DNA of 61,464 bases, taken from contig PNKH01000038.1 in NCBI GenBank assembly GCA_013822345.1, positions 1-61,464 on the forward strand, read 5' to 3'. Shown here piece by piece: positions 43,743 to 53,600 of the stretch (within the stretch, counting starts at the first letter, position 1; every line of letters begins with the position of its first letter). A program made the translations under genes and the position numbers. The DNA is from Isosphaera sp. GTDB lineage: Bacteria > Planctomycetota > Planctomycetia > Gemmatales > Gemmataceae. The notes beneath the pieces are model-generated. The model was not told the DNA's origin. It saw nothing but the letters and a program-made list of their open reading frames with translations, and made no database searches.

Positions 43743-45602
43743 CCTTAAACAAGCGAATCGAATCTGATCTCGATGGGACATCCGTGTTCAGAACCGTGCG
43801 AACGTGATCGCGGGACGGTGCCATCGGCGGCCCGTCTGTTGTGATCGCAGCTCTCGTTGTTCACGCTCACCTGCTTTCTGCGAACTCGCTCTCGGTGTCT
43901 TCACGGATCGGGACTTCCAGATCCCGACTTCGGTTCGTGGTTCTCACTGACGCAGCAGCGACACCAGACGAAAGAACGTCAGCAGGTGCGGGTTCCAGCC
44001 CAACACACGCAGCACCAGACGACGACCCGTCTTGATCACCTCACACGGGATCGTCACAAACGCACTCACGAATGCCTTGAACTCCAATCGCAGCACACGA
44101 CGTTTCTCCTCGCGGTGGTCTTCCTCCCAGCGACCCGACGACACCGGCAACAGCAATGCCCACCACGCCTTCAAGTTCCACGCCAGTGCTGTCATCACCA
44201 TCCAAGCCCCGTTGCTCTCCAATGTGTTCACCGGAGCTTGCAGCGCACCAACACCATCATGCAACTGGGCCAGCAAGTTCTCCTGGTTGCAACGATCGTT
44301 CGCCTCGAACACGATCTCCGCTGCCGTCGCTTTCCGATCGTTGGTGATGTAAAAGAAGTGACGCACCTCCGGGAAGAGTACCTGCTCTCCCTTCTCCTTC
44401 GAGATGTGTTTGCGGATCACAACCATGCGGTACGTGTTCGCACACGCACTCGGTCGATAATCGAACTCGGCCACCTCCTCCGACTTCAACCGCAGGACAT
44501 CGAACTTGCGTTCGCGGACGATCCGGTCTTTCACCTTGTCGGGACGCTGTCGAGGTTGCGTTTTCACTTCGTATCGGGCCGGGCGATCCAAAGGCTTCCA
44601 GGCCGTGGCAGGCAAGCCTTCCGCGAGATCCTTCATGTTCGGCATGGCATCGTAACCGAAGATGAAATACACGCCCGGCAACTCGTGCCAGCGGTCGAGG
44701 TGCTGAGTCTGGGAGAAGTCGGTGTCACCCCGCAGGACCGTGCGACGAAACCCAGATCGCAAGCACAGCCAGATCGCCTGATCGACCTGTCCGCTGGCTT
44801 GGTCATGTGAGGGACGGTTGCCCGAGCGATTCAACAGACGCAACACTTCGCCAGTCTCGGCCAAGCTGATGATGAGCGGGTGGTAGCCCCAGGTGCCGTC
44901 GTAAGCGATGTCCATGCCTGCCTTGCACTCACCGTTGGTTCCGACCAGTGTGCCGTCCATGTCGATGGTGGCCCGGTTGAAGAACGATCGGGGTTGCCTG
45001 GCCCAAACTTTGCGTCTGGTCTCGTCGATGGCGGTCTGGAGAGCGTCGATGTGCGTTTGGCGGAATCGTCGGCAGAAGTCGCCAGCGGTGGTGGGATCGG
45101 GGATGCGGCGTGCCCCGAGAGCATCGAGGAAGGCTTCATCGTTGCGGCGCAATTCGATGTCTTGAAGGCAGGTGCCGTGGCACAGTGCGTTGTACGCGAT
45201 GTTGAGGACGTGGTCGGACTCGTGATAGGGCAGATGAACTTTCAAGAGGTGAAGGCGTTGGTCGATCGCCTGTGGCAATCCGAGTTGGTGGGCGAGCATG
45301 TGGATGACCCCGATGCCGCCGTGAGCGATGGCTCGGCGCCGGTGCGAGACGTCGTAGTCAATGGGCCGAGCGGAGAGGACGGGTCGAAACGTGGCGGTGT
45401 CGCGTGTGTTGTCGAGTCGTCGCTGGATTCGGGACTTGCGTGTGCGGAACCAGGAGCGGAAAGTCGGTTTCACTCGAAATCCTTGGTTGGGTCTGGCGGT
45501 GTGGGATGCGTCTACATCCACAAACCCCAGAAACCGCTGAGGATTTCGAGCTTTTTTGGGATCACGTCAAAAGATCAGCCTGAGATCACGCTTGGTTTAG
45601 GG
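43743..45602 (-). mobile_element. IS1380-family insertion sequence, 1860 bp
   Basis: Ends are imperfect inverted repeats (CCTTAAACAAGCG at 43743 and, inverted at the right end, CCCTAAACCAAGCG). The flanking direct repeat CTAGT at 43738-43742 and 45603-45607 is the target duplication (possibly GCTAGT at the cost of one terminal base), within the size usual for IS1380. The single transposase gene is intact. The insertion is within a gene of the Dpd-like operon and in the same orientation as the operon. The disrupted frame is still perfectly rejoinable, indicating recent insertion. Confidence 0.9.
43944..45521 (-). CDS. IS1380-family transposase
   Basis: 525-residue DDE transposase: SHRRRAIAHGGIGVIHMLAH, LPYHESDHVLNIAYNALCHG, CLQDIELRRNDEAFLDALGA, then the catalytic ATIDMDGTLVGTNGECKAGM, VLRGDTDFSQTQHLDRWHEL and FEANDRCNQENLLAQLHDGV (Asp, Asp, Glu blocks). 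The order and length fit IS1380 (DDE with a long beta-strand insertion). GTG start at 45521; a later GTG is possible. No frameshift, so probably active. Confidence 0.93.
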   Translation of the reverse strand: MDVDASHTARPNQGFRVKPTFRSWFRTRKSRIQRRLDNTRDTATFRPVLSARPIDYDVSHRRRAIAHGGIGVIHMLAHQLGLPQAIDQRLHLLKVHLPYHESDHVLNIAYNALCHGTCLQDIELRRNDEAFLDALGARRIPDPTTAGDFCRRFRQTHIDALQTAIDETRRKVWARQPRSFFNRATIDMDGTLVGTNGECKAGMDIAYDGTWGYHPLIISLAETGEVLRLLNRSGNRPSHDQASGQVDQAIWLCLRSGFRRTVLRGDTDFSQTQHLDRWHELPGVYFIFGYDAMPNMKDLAEGLPATAWKPLDRPARYEVKTQPRQRPDKVKDRIVRERKFDVLRLKSEEVAEFDYRPSACANTYRMVVIRKHISKEKGEQVLFPEVRHFFYITNDRKATAAEIVFEANDRCNQENLLAQLHDGVGALQAPVNTLESNGAWMVMTALAWNLKAWWALLLPVSSGRWEEDHREEKRRVLRLEFKAFVSAFVTIPCEVIKTGRRLVLRVLGWNPHLLTFFRLVSLLRQ

Positions 45603-46755
45603 CTAGTCTCGCCTGCGGGCATCGCCCCAGTAGAGGGAGAGCCAGGAAGCGGAGCGTTTGCCAGTCGCCGCGGTAGATTTGATGGCCCGAAGGCCGGGTC
45701 GGGTCGATGTACGCCAGAACCATGCGGGGCGGGTTACTGTCGTACTCCAGCCTATAAAGGCCGGGCTGACCGATCACCCCGTCGAAGCGGAGACGCAGGT
45801 GCTGCGGCCCCGCTGGGAGGAATTGATTCCCGTCGAAGTAGAACGCGCGGTCCGGCGGCGGAAGGTGCGGCAGGGGTGGGAGCAGTTGGTCGAGTAGGTC
45901 GGTCGGCCTCGGTAGCAGCCGCGCCAGCCGTGTCGTCACGTCTCCGCCACAACTCAGATGGTTCCAGTCCGGCTGCGGACCGATAGGGCGAAGAGCCTGA
46001 CAGTCCGAACCATCCGGCATCTCCAGCGTCCACCGCGGTGGGCCGCTGCTGTCGGCCTGCGGTTCTTCGTTCACCCGCCACCCGCTCGGAATCTGTCCCC
46101 GCAGGGATTGCACGCGACCGCCGCACCATATGAGCCGGACCGGGGCAGAGGGCGACGCCACGATCACGGGCGGGGCCACCTGCCATCGCGTGCCGTCGTG
46201 TGATCGCTCGATATGGCCCAGAAGGAGCAAGTTCTGAAGGAGCGCCCGCGCCCGCTGCGGGTCCGCCGCCGCCCGAATTTGAACGGCGACCCGTGCAAAC
46301 ACTTCCCAGCGCCCCGAACCTGATGCGGTGAGCCACGCCAACAGTTCTGCTTGTCGCTGATCCGCGTGCTCGCTGCCGTGTGTCACAGGCAGAACATCGG
46401 GCAGCACGTCGAACGGTTCACCGACTTCGAGCGGCGCGTCGGGTCGTGCAATGGGGGGAGGAGGTGGATCGAATAGGCCCCCGGCTTGGCCCTCCGGAAA
46501 GACGGTGACTTTCTTGCCGCGTGTCCTGAGACCGAGCCTCCACCCGCGCTGGAAGATGCGCAATCCGACGCTATTCGCGGTGTGGGCGTCCGGGACGTCG
46601 AGCAGGACGCCAAGGTACTTGGTGCGCGGGGAGAACCGCCAGCGGACGACCTCAGAGTCGGTCGGCTGGATCGCGGTGCCCATGATGCAAAGCACCGTGC
46701 GCATGTCGGTGATCAGAAGTTCCTGGCAGGCGAAGAAGCACATGGGCGGCTCGGG

Positions 46756-48528
46756 TCACTGGGCGTTGGGAGAAGGCAGCCAGCCACCGATCAACTCGAA
46801 AGTTGCCGTCCGTGTGCTCATCGTCTCGTGTGGCGGGGTCGGGGTGAGGGCCGACCAAGCGGCGATCCGGAAGGCTCGCGTCGCAACAGGTTCGTCGTTC
46901 TCTGACACCTCGGTCGCGGTCACCGGGGGAACGGGACGCGGCCAGACTTCGATGAAGTAATCCCCGGTCAAGATGTCGCCAGGGAAGTTCAGAGGTTGAT
47001 TGACTCTCACGATCGCAGGGTTGACGGTGACGGAGCGGCCCCGCACCACACGCCAGACGGCATCATCCCCGAGCCCGCGTACCGTAACTTGGGGCGGCTG
47101 ACCGTACAGCCACACGTTCTCGTTAGGGATGCTCAAGCCACCGGAGAGGGAGATCGTAACCCGCGCCGCCCGTGGCGTGAGGGCGGCGAGGAGACGTCGG
47201 CACGTGACTGGGCACACCACCCCGACCCACTCACCCCCGTGTACCCGGAAATCCCCGTACTCGAGCCATTGCTCGCCTCCGAGTTCGAGTCGAGCCGGGG
47301 CGCTGAACTCCGCCAGCCCCATCCGGCAGAGGAGATCGAGCAGTGGCTGGTGAGACCGGTCCGCGAGGAGGGTGAACGGAACGCCCGGCTCCGGGTTTCC
47401 CCAACTCGCCACCTCGGACGAATACTCGACGTCGGGGTCGCCCACCAAAATCCAGAAATCGCGCCGTGGCAGTTCGAGCGTCTCGACGACCCCTGCGGCC
47501 CCCTCAAGTCGCCACACTTGCCGCGCGAGACTCGCCACCGGCGTCCTGAGCGGCTGGTACCACCCCGGCCTGTGGGGGCTGAGGGGTTCCGACGTTCCGT
47601 CCGCGTGGCGAACCTCCAGCGGGCACTCCTGCCAGTGGCGCGGCGTGCGTGGGTACACCCAGTAACGCACTTCGCCCGTGAGTTCTTCGGTGCGGTACAG
47701 ACCTGCTTGTATCCGCAGTGCATCCCCTGCGGACGTCTCCGTGCGCTGGTCCGTGACGGTCTGATGCACGGCAAATGCGGCGTCCGCTACGGCGTCGAAC
47801 AGCCGAGGATCGGTGGCCTCGCTATCGAGCCGAGACCGCAAGAAGCCGGGTGCTGCCTCCGCGAGTCCGGGCAACTCTAACGCGAGGCCTTCCCGGTCGA
47901 GTTCCCTCAACTCCGTCCAGCGAGACCGAAACAGGTCGGCCAACCCCTGACGGTCCACTTCACGCAAGATGGCCTGCGAGACCGGGTAGCGGATGCACCG
48001 CCACCCCCCACGCCCCGTCGCTGCGGTGGTGGCGAAACCGCGCGCGGCGAGCCACCAATTCCACTCCCGCCACAGTTCCTCATCGGGGTAATCGTCGCCG
48101 TCCTTCGGAAGGCCGAGTTGTTCCCGCCATTCGGGATTCTGGACCCTCGCGGGGCATATCCGGAACAGTTCGGCGAGGTGCCTGAAATACTCGAGGTTCG
48201 CCGTCGGGTCACTCATCCGGTGGGCGGCGAGAACCATCGCCGCGAGAAATCCTGCGGACCGCGGCAACCCATCAGCAAACGCGCCCAGAAAGCGGGACGG
48301 TCGGAGTCGCGTGCCGTCGCCGAGACCACCCTGTTCGCTCACGGCCTCAAGAAAGTCGTCGATCACCTCCGCCCTCGTCGCCGTGCCGCCCGCAAGAAAT
48401 CGTTGCCAGATCAGCTCAAGGGCGGATTCGTCGATGCTGAGGTAGATAGGCGACCCGCGGGCGCGGCCGGCGACGGTGTACCGCACGATGGCCGCGGACC
48501 AGTCGATGTATCTCGGGTGGTCATTCAT
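46756..48528 (-). CDS. Uncharacterised protein of Dpd-like operon
   Basis: 590-residue protein. N-terminal half helical (DDFLEAVSEQGGLGDGTRLR, GFLAAMVLAAHRMSDPTANL), a middle region rich in Trp/Tyr beta strands (YWVYPRTPRHWQECPLEVRH), and a C-terminal region that looks like an immunoglobulin-like or carbohydrate-binding beta sandwich (GDDAVWRVVRGRSVTVNPAI, LTGDYFIEVWPRPVPPVTAT). No catalytic motif or membrane segment. It is between the NERD-UvrD helicase (87-bp gap) and the IS-split gene (12-bp gap), so it belongs to the same transcript. Possibly a scaffold or target-recognition subunit; this is inference. Confidence 0.75.
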   Translation of the reverse strand: MNDHPRYIDWSAAIVRYTVAGRARGSPIYLSIDESALELIWQRFLAGGTATRAEVIDDFLEAVSEQGGLGDGTRLRPSRFLGAFADGLPRSAGFLAAMVLAAHRMSDPTANLEYFRHLAELFRICPARVQNPEWREQLGLPKDGDDYPDEELWREWNWWLAARGFATTAATGRGGWRCIRYPVSQAILREVDRQGLADLFRSRWTELRELDREGLALELPGLAEAAPGFLRSRLDSEATDPRLFDAVADAAFAVHQTVTDQRTETSAGDALRIQAGLYRTEELTGEVRYWVYPRTPRHWQECPLEVRHADGTSEPLSPHRPGWYQPLRTPVASLARQVWRLEGAAGVVETLELPRRDFWILVGDPDVEYSSEVASWGNPEPGVPFTLLADRSHQPLLDLLCRMGLAEFSAPARLELGGEQWLEYGDFRVHGGEWVGVVCPVTCRRLLAALTPRAARVTISLSGGLSIPNENVWLYGQPPQVTVRGLGDDAVWRVVRGRSVTVNPAIVRVNQPLNFPGDILTGDYFIEVWPRPVPPVTATEVSENDEPVATRAFRIAAWSALTPTPPHETMSTRTATFELIGGWLPSPNAQ

Positions 48529-48615
48529 GGGCGCGCCTGCGGCAGAACATAGTTGCGTCGGTTCAAAGGCGGATCACCAGTCAAGCTATCACCAATGCCT
48601 GATGATCGCAAACGA

Positions 48616-50616
48616 TCAGGCTACGTTCGGGTCTAAAGGCTGCGTGTTCGTAGCCACGCGACGCTCGACGAAGTCGGGAAACTGGTCCGCCAAGTGCCGG
48701 AGTGCGTCGAGCAGTGGGCCGGGGGTGTCGGATACCTGAAGCACGAGGGTGTCAATCGTCCGTGACAACGCGATCAACAGCCATCGGCCTGCGTACCTCG
48801 CCGGGGCGGCAGGATCGTCGGAGAGCGGAGTGTCGGGGCGAGCGGCGTTCGCACCTTCCGACAACTTGTAACGGTAGAATTCGTCGAACCCGAGCGCCAG
48901 CACGGTCCATCCTTCGAGACCGCGGCATGAGTCGTACTGGACCACCCGGAGCGACTGGGTTGATACGGGGTAGGTGCGCCGGACCGCCGGGTTCACGCCG
49001 TCCCACACGTCCTGCCCGACAGCGGCGAAGCGCTGGGCTGGCGTGGACCGCTTTTCGCCCTGGCTGTCGACGAAGGTCATTGCCGGTGGGACGCAGGCGA
49101 GCATGTCGATCGGCTGGTTGCCGGCGGTGGCGTTGTCGGCGAGCAGGCGGGTGTGCAGGTTCGGATCGGCGAAGTAGTCTCCTTCGAGGATGAGGACGCG
49201 GCCGCCCGTGGCCTGCTCTTCCGGCACGAAGGCCGCGCCGGGCGCATTGAGCAGGAACGCAAGTTCGTTCGCGAACCGAACGAGGTTCTGCTTCATCCGA
49301 AGGCAGTTGACGCGCTGGATCGTGACTCGGTTCGCGCGCGTGATCCCTTCTTGCCAATTGCAGGCCGATTGGGTGCGGACGAGTTGCTCCGGCCCTTCCG
49401 CCAGTACGGTCGCTGACGGCGGGAATAGTCGCCGAAGGAGGTCGCGCTCTGCGGGCGGCCAATCCTGCGCTTCATCAACGAAGACGTGGTCCCACGCGAT
49501 TTCCTCCGGGTAGCGGGCTTTGAGTTGCGCGTAGTCGGCGGCGGTGAGCGTACCTTGCGCGAAGTGCCCCGATATCTCGGTTACCATCGCGTCGTGCCGC
49601 TCGTCGGGCGGCACCTCCGGCAGGGACAGGCCGAGCAGGCCGAACAACGTCCCGAGATAACTGTGAATGGTGAGAACGCGGAGCGAAGGTCGGTCGGCGG
49701 CGTCGGCTACACCGAGCAGGGCGAGGAGCCGCTGGAGATCGGCGACCAAGGCCAGGTTGTACGTGAGCAGTAGGACACGGTCCCCCTGTTCGACCGCACG
49801 CCACGCGAGCTGCAACAGGAGCATGGTCTTGCCTGTGCCGCCTTGCCCGCGGAAGGCCACCTGCTTCCGGCCGACATCCTCGATCCACGCGTCAGCGACC
49901 GCGCGGCGCGTTATCAGGTCCATCCTCATCCTGTCGAGCCGAGTCGGCTCGATCAGTTGGGTGAGCCTCGCCACCACCCGGTCGAATTCCTTCGCGGCCC
50001 CGCCCGGCCAAGCCCGCAGAACCCAGCCGCCCGGTTCGCGCCAAGGCGGTGAAAGCTGTGCGACCACGTTCAGCATCAGTTCCCAATTCGGGTCCGCGCC
50101 GATCAAATTGTGCGGGCGGTTGGGAAGGTCCGCGCGGTCGATTTGCCGGAACCAGATGAGGTTGGTGACCCACGGAGGATCCCCCCTCCTGAGGCCCAGG
50201 TAGTTTCTCAGGGAGTGCAACTGTTGGTCGTTCTGGTCGGTAGCGGAACTCCACACCCCTTTGTATGTGACCTTGGCGTGCGTGCCCTCGAACCGCACCC
50301 CGCCCGGCTCATGGTCTTTTATTTCGATAACGAGGCACAGGGAATCGACGCGGACGTCGTCCGGGAGGTGGTGGCTTCCTCCGATGGCGAATTCAAGAAA
50401 CGGATGATAGATGCCGCGGTCCTCCGGAACAGAGGCGAGCAGCACGATGTCGAGGTCGCGGGCGCGGACCTGGTTGTAGCACTTCACTCCGGCTACGATT
50501 TCAAACTCGGCGCGCGGGTCCGTTTCGGCCCAAGGCCATTGTGCCACAATGATATCGCGGAGCTGCCGGGCCGCTTCGGCCTCGGCACCATCCACGCTTC
50601 CGTGTATTCGGATCAT
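48616..50616 (-). CDS. NERD-domain UvrD/SF1-like helicase
   Basis: 666-residue protein. N-terminal nuclease-related (NERD) region with ARDLDIVLLASV and LCLVIEIKDHEPGG, spaced as the D and E-x-K of a PD-(D/E)xK fold. Walker A FRGQGGTGKTMLLL with the Lys at 263, Walker B HVFVDEAQDWPPAERD, and UvrD C-terminal motifs near the end (RVVQYDSCRGLEGWTVLALG, GRWLLIALSRTIDTLVLQV). This nuclease-helicase architecture is common in restriction-like and anti-plasmid systems. Start ATG has GGGGCGA upstream; 32 bp after the ATPase gene. Probable effector of the operon. Confidence 0.87.
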   Translation of the reverse strand: MIRIHGSVDGAEAEAARQLRDIIVAQWPWAETDPRAEFEIVAGVKCYNQVRARDLDIVLLASVPEDRGIYHPFLEFAIGGSHHLPDDVRVDSLCLVIEIKDHEPGGVRFEGTHAKVTYKGVWSSATDQNDQQLHSLRNYLGLRRGDPPWVTNLIWFRQIDRADLPNRPHNLIGADPNWELMLNVVAQLSPPWREPGGWVLRAWPGGAAKEFDRVVARLTQLIEPTRLDRMRMDLITRRAVADAWIEDVGRKQVAFRGQGGTGKTMLLLQLAWRAVEQGDRVLLLTYNLALVADLQRLLALLGVADAADRPSLRVLTIHSYLGTLFGLLGLSLPEVPPDERHDAMVTEISGHFAQGTLTAADYAQLKARYPEEIAWDHVFVDEAQDWPPAERDLLRRLFPPSATVLAEGPEQLVRTQSACNWQEGITRANRVTIQRVNCLRMKQNLVRFANELAFLLNAPGAAFVPEEQATGGRVLILEGDYFADPNLHTRLLADNATAGNQPIDMLACVPPAMTFVDSQGEKRSTPAQRFAAVGQDVWDGVNPAVRRTYPVSTQSLRVVQYDSCRGLEGWTVLALGFDEFYRYKLSEGANAARPDTPLSDDPAAPARYAGRWLLIALSRTIDTLVLQVSDTPGPLLDALRHLADQFPDFVERRVATNTQPLDPNVA

Positions 50617-50648
50617 CTGGTCGCCCCGTGGAGTGGAACCCCAACGCC

Positions 50649-53600
50649 TCAGGCCTTGCGATCCTGTGTGGGGGCAGGTTTATCGGTCCACTCGACACGA
50701 ACCCTGATCTGACCGGTAGCTATCAACTCCGCTAAACCGGCGATATCGCCGGCGTGTTCCGGTCGGTCCAGCACGAATTCCCCACGCGACGCTGCGGCAG
50801 TCAGGAAGCCACGGCGCGCCGTGAGGAGCAGCTCACCCATGTGCGTCAAGGCAGCGAAGTTCGGGGACGGCTTGAGCGCCTCGACTGCGCGGGTCAACTG
50901 ATCGGCGACATCCGCCCACCGCTGAGACTTGCGGGTGGGGTGCTGCCACGGTTGCCCGGCCTTCGACCGGTCCGTGAGCCGCGTGCGGGCGGCAGCGAAG
51001 CAATCACTCGCCCACGCATAGAGTTTCTCGGAGTGCGGCTCGCCGTCGATCTCGGGTTGTGAGCCGGTCAGGAACTCGCCGAAACGTGAACGTAGGGTCT
51101 CGGCTTCGCGGAGATAGGCTCGCACTCGACTGAAAAGGATTCCGTGGGCTTGGCGCTCTACTTCCCCCAGTCGGGTTGCGACGTCCTGGTGGGCGAATAC
51201 CGGCTCCCAGCTCTCGGTGGCCAGTTGCTCACGCAGGTCGGCCATCATCTCGGCGATTGTCCGTGCGAGGCCCGGATCGGAGCCCCCGATCTTCGCCCCC
51301 ATCTCCTGGATGGCTGCGATTCGCTCGTTCAGCGCCTGCCACTGGCGGAGGTGTCCGGCTTGGGTCCGGAACTCAGCACACCTGGCACCCACCCCGTCCC
51401 AAACCCGCTCCAGCGCGGATGCGCGTTTCCGCCACGCAGCGACCCAGTCCTCTCGGTTCTCTGCGGCTTCGCCCAGTTCGGCTGTGATCTTGTCGAGTTC
51501 GCGGGTCAGAGACTTGAGGATTGCCTCCCGCGACCGAAGCAACAGTTTTCCGATGCCCCTGAGGTGGGTGCTGACACACGACTCAGCCCACTCGGTTGGT
51601 ACTATCTCAGCTTTGACCAATCCCGTCGAATCACGGAACTTTGTCTGACGAGCGGTGATTTCCCCGAGCACCCGCTGAACAGTCGTCGCGAGGCGTTCCT
51701 TGAGGACATCCGCGTATGCCCAGAGTGCGGGAGTGGCCTCGGATGCCGGTGCGGAAGGGATGTCCGAAACCCCGATCCGGCGGAGGCGCTCCAGCAGCGA
51801 TTCGATTTCGGCATTCGCCTCGTCTTGGCCGGCCCGTTCACGCCCGACGGGCCGCACACCCCCTGCGACGGCCGCGAGAAGCCCGCGATCCGTGAGCAGG
51901 CCCACGAGACTGTCGGCCTCGCTTGGCAGGTATCCGGCGTGGCGCATCACCTCATGGACCGCAGAGACTGGCACCGCCCGCTTGCGCCCGGCCTTGGTCA
52001 CGTACTCGTGAAGAATCGCCTCACCTGGGTGGCACGCGAAGTGGATCGAGAAGGAATCCGCAGTTCCGGCGGTCTCCACCAACGGCCCGAGCAGGCGTAG
52101 TTGGCTGTCCCAGGCCGCCACACTTTTCTGCTCGAATAGCGTCCGCGCCAACTCGGCCTTGGTGCCGGTGACCGCCACCTCACCCCGGCGCTGTACGTCC
52201 GTTAAGTAATTCAGCCGCAGGGCATTGCGGTAGGCCTTGAGCGGTTCGGTCCAGTTGTGGTGCTTGATCAGGGTGCGGTATCCGGGGGACTTCTTACGGC
52301 AGGCCGCCGTGAAAAGGGCTCGGACCAGCTCGGGTCCGCGCTGTTGGACACTCACCTTCGGCAGCAGGTTCACCATCCCCTGAAGGATTTCCCTCTCAAC
52401 GAACTCCATCGTGACATCGATGAAGGAAGCCGGTCCCGACGACGCTCCCGTATTTTCTGGCTCGGCGATCGACGACAGGTCGTGAATAGCGTTGATGACG
52501 GTGAGGGCCTTAAAGGGCTCCGGCTGGATGTACTTCTTAAACCGATCGAGTTCCGCCGGCACCACGCCCGCAAGTGGGCGGAGGAGCGGCATGGTGAAGG
52601 TCACTCGCGGCACCGGGTTCTGGAAGTCCGGAGTCGCTGACGCCTCCGCACCCAGTTCCCCCGCACAGGTGAAGGCGAGGGCGAGGTCCACATCCGCAGG
52701 CCAGTCCGTCGGGGCTGCTGGCCCGATCCACAGGGCCACATCGCGAGACGGGTAGTCTTCGTCGAACGTTCCTCGCAGGTACCGCCACCCCGTCAGTGCC
52801 GTCTCAACGTCGCCCGACGTTCGCTCCCAGTGCGCGTCGGACCCGGGTGCCTCCGGGAAAAGGCGGCTCCCGAGTACCCGCCACACCATGTCTGGGGCGT
52901 GGGCGAGGAGGGCGTCCAAGGCGGGGAGGGTTTCCCACGCCCGGGCTACCACCTGTTCCCAATCGATAACCGGCCGGCGGATCTGTTGAAGGCGCTCCAG
53001 TGCTAACCCGTCAGGGAGTTCGACGAGCAGGGGCGCGAACAGTTGCGAACGGACTTTTGCGAGCCGTGCGGCGGAACCGGCGGCTTCTTCGGCGACCGCC
53101 TTGGGGCATCCGCGGGGAAACGCCGCCAGCCTTCGGACGACCGCCACCCGAACGGGGTCCGCGCGGAGCCAGTCGTCCTTGAGGAGTTCGGTCAGGGTCC
53201 TCTGGACCTGCGCGCCCTCGCCGAAGTACCGCATGACGCCGCTCTGGACGTCGACAACGAGTTCGTCGAGGCCGTACGCGGTGTGACTTGAGCGGTAGTG
53301 CTCGATGGCACGGCAGAACACGTCCACTACCGTCCGGGGGCCGTTCGCAAGGTCCGGGCGCTCGACGAACTGACCGAGCGACAGCAGGACGTACGGGTCG
53401 ATGGCACCCGGGTCCGTAACGCGCCCGTCACCGGAAGTAAGCCGCCCCCAAAGCCAGGCAGGGAACTCACTGGTGTAGACGTCTGTGAGCTGGAGTGCGG
53501 GGCCACTTTCCCGAATTCGATGTAGCAGGTCCGCGGCCCATCGGGCGAGCCGGGCTTCTAGCATGGCGTCGAAGCAGACGATAACGCCGCAGGGGGATTG

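Larger units (their letters stand above)
43529..46743 (-). pseudogene. Operon gene split by IS1380 (449 codons when rejoined)
   Basis: The 5' part runs from the ATG at 46743 into the IS, whose end supplies a stop at 45586-45588 (truncated product of 385 residues). Removing 43743-45602 and one CTAGT copy joins 45603 to 43737 in frame: exactly 1350 nt, reading on from QARLAPLGDRVCLAIPSEHR to KLGVYFREESPTHV and a TGA at 43529-43531 that overlaps the helicase start (ATGTCTGA). The protein has an N-terminal alpha/beta part (VVRWRFSPRTKYLGVLLDVP), a Pro-rich linker and a winged-helix-like region (ARALLQNLLLLGHIERSHDG). No family recognised. About 70 C-terminal residues are lost from the present gene. 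Confidence 0.85.
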
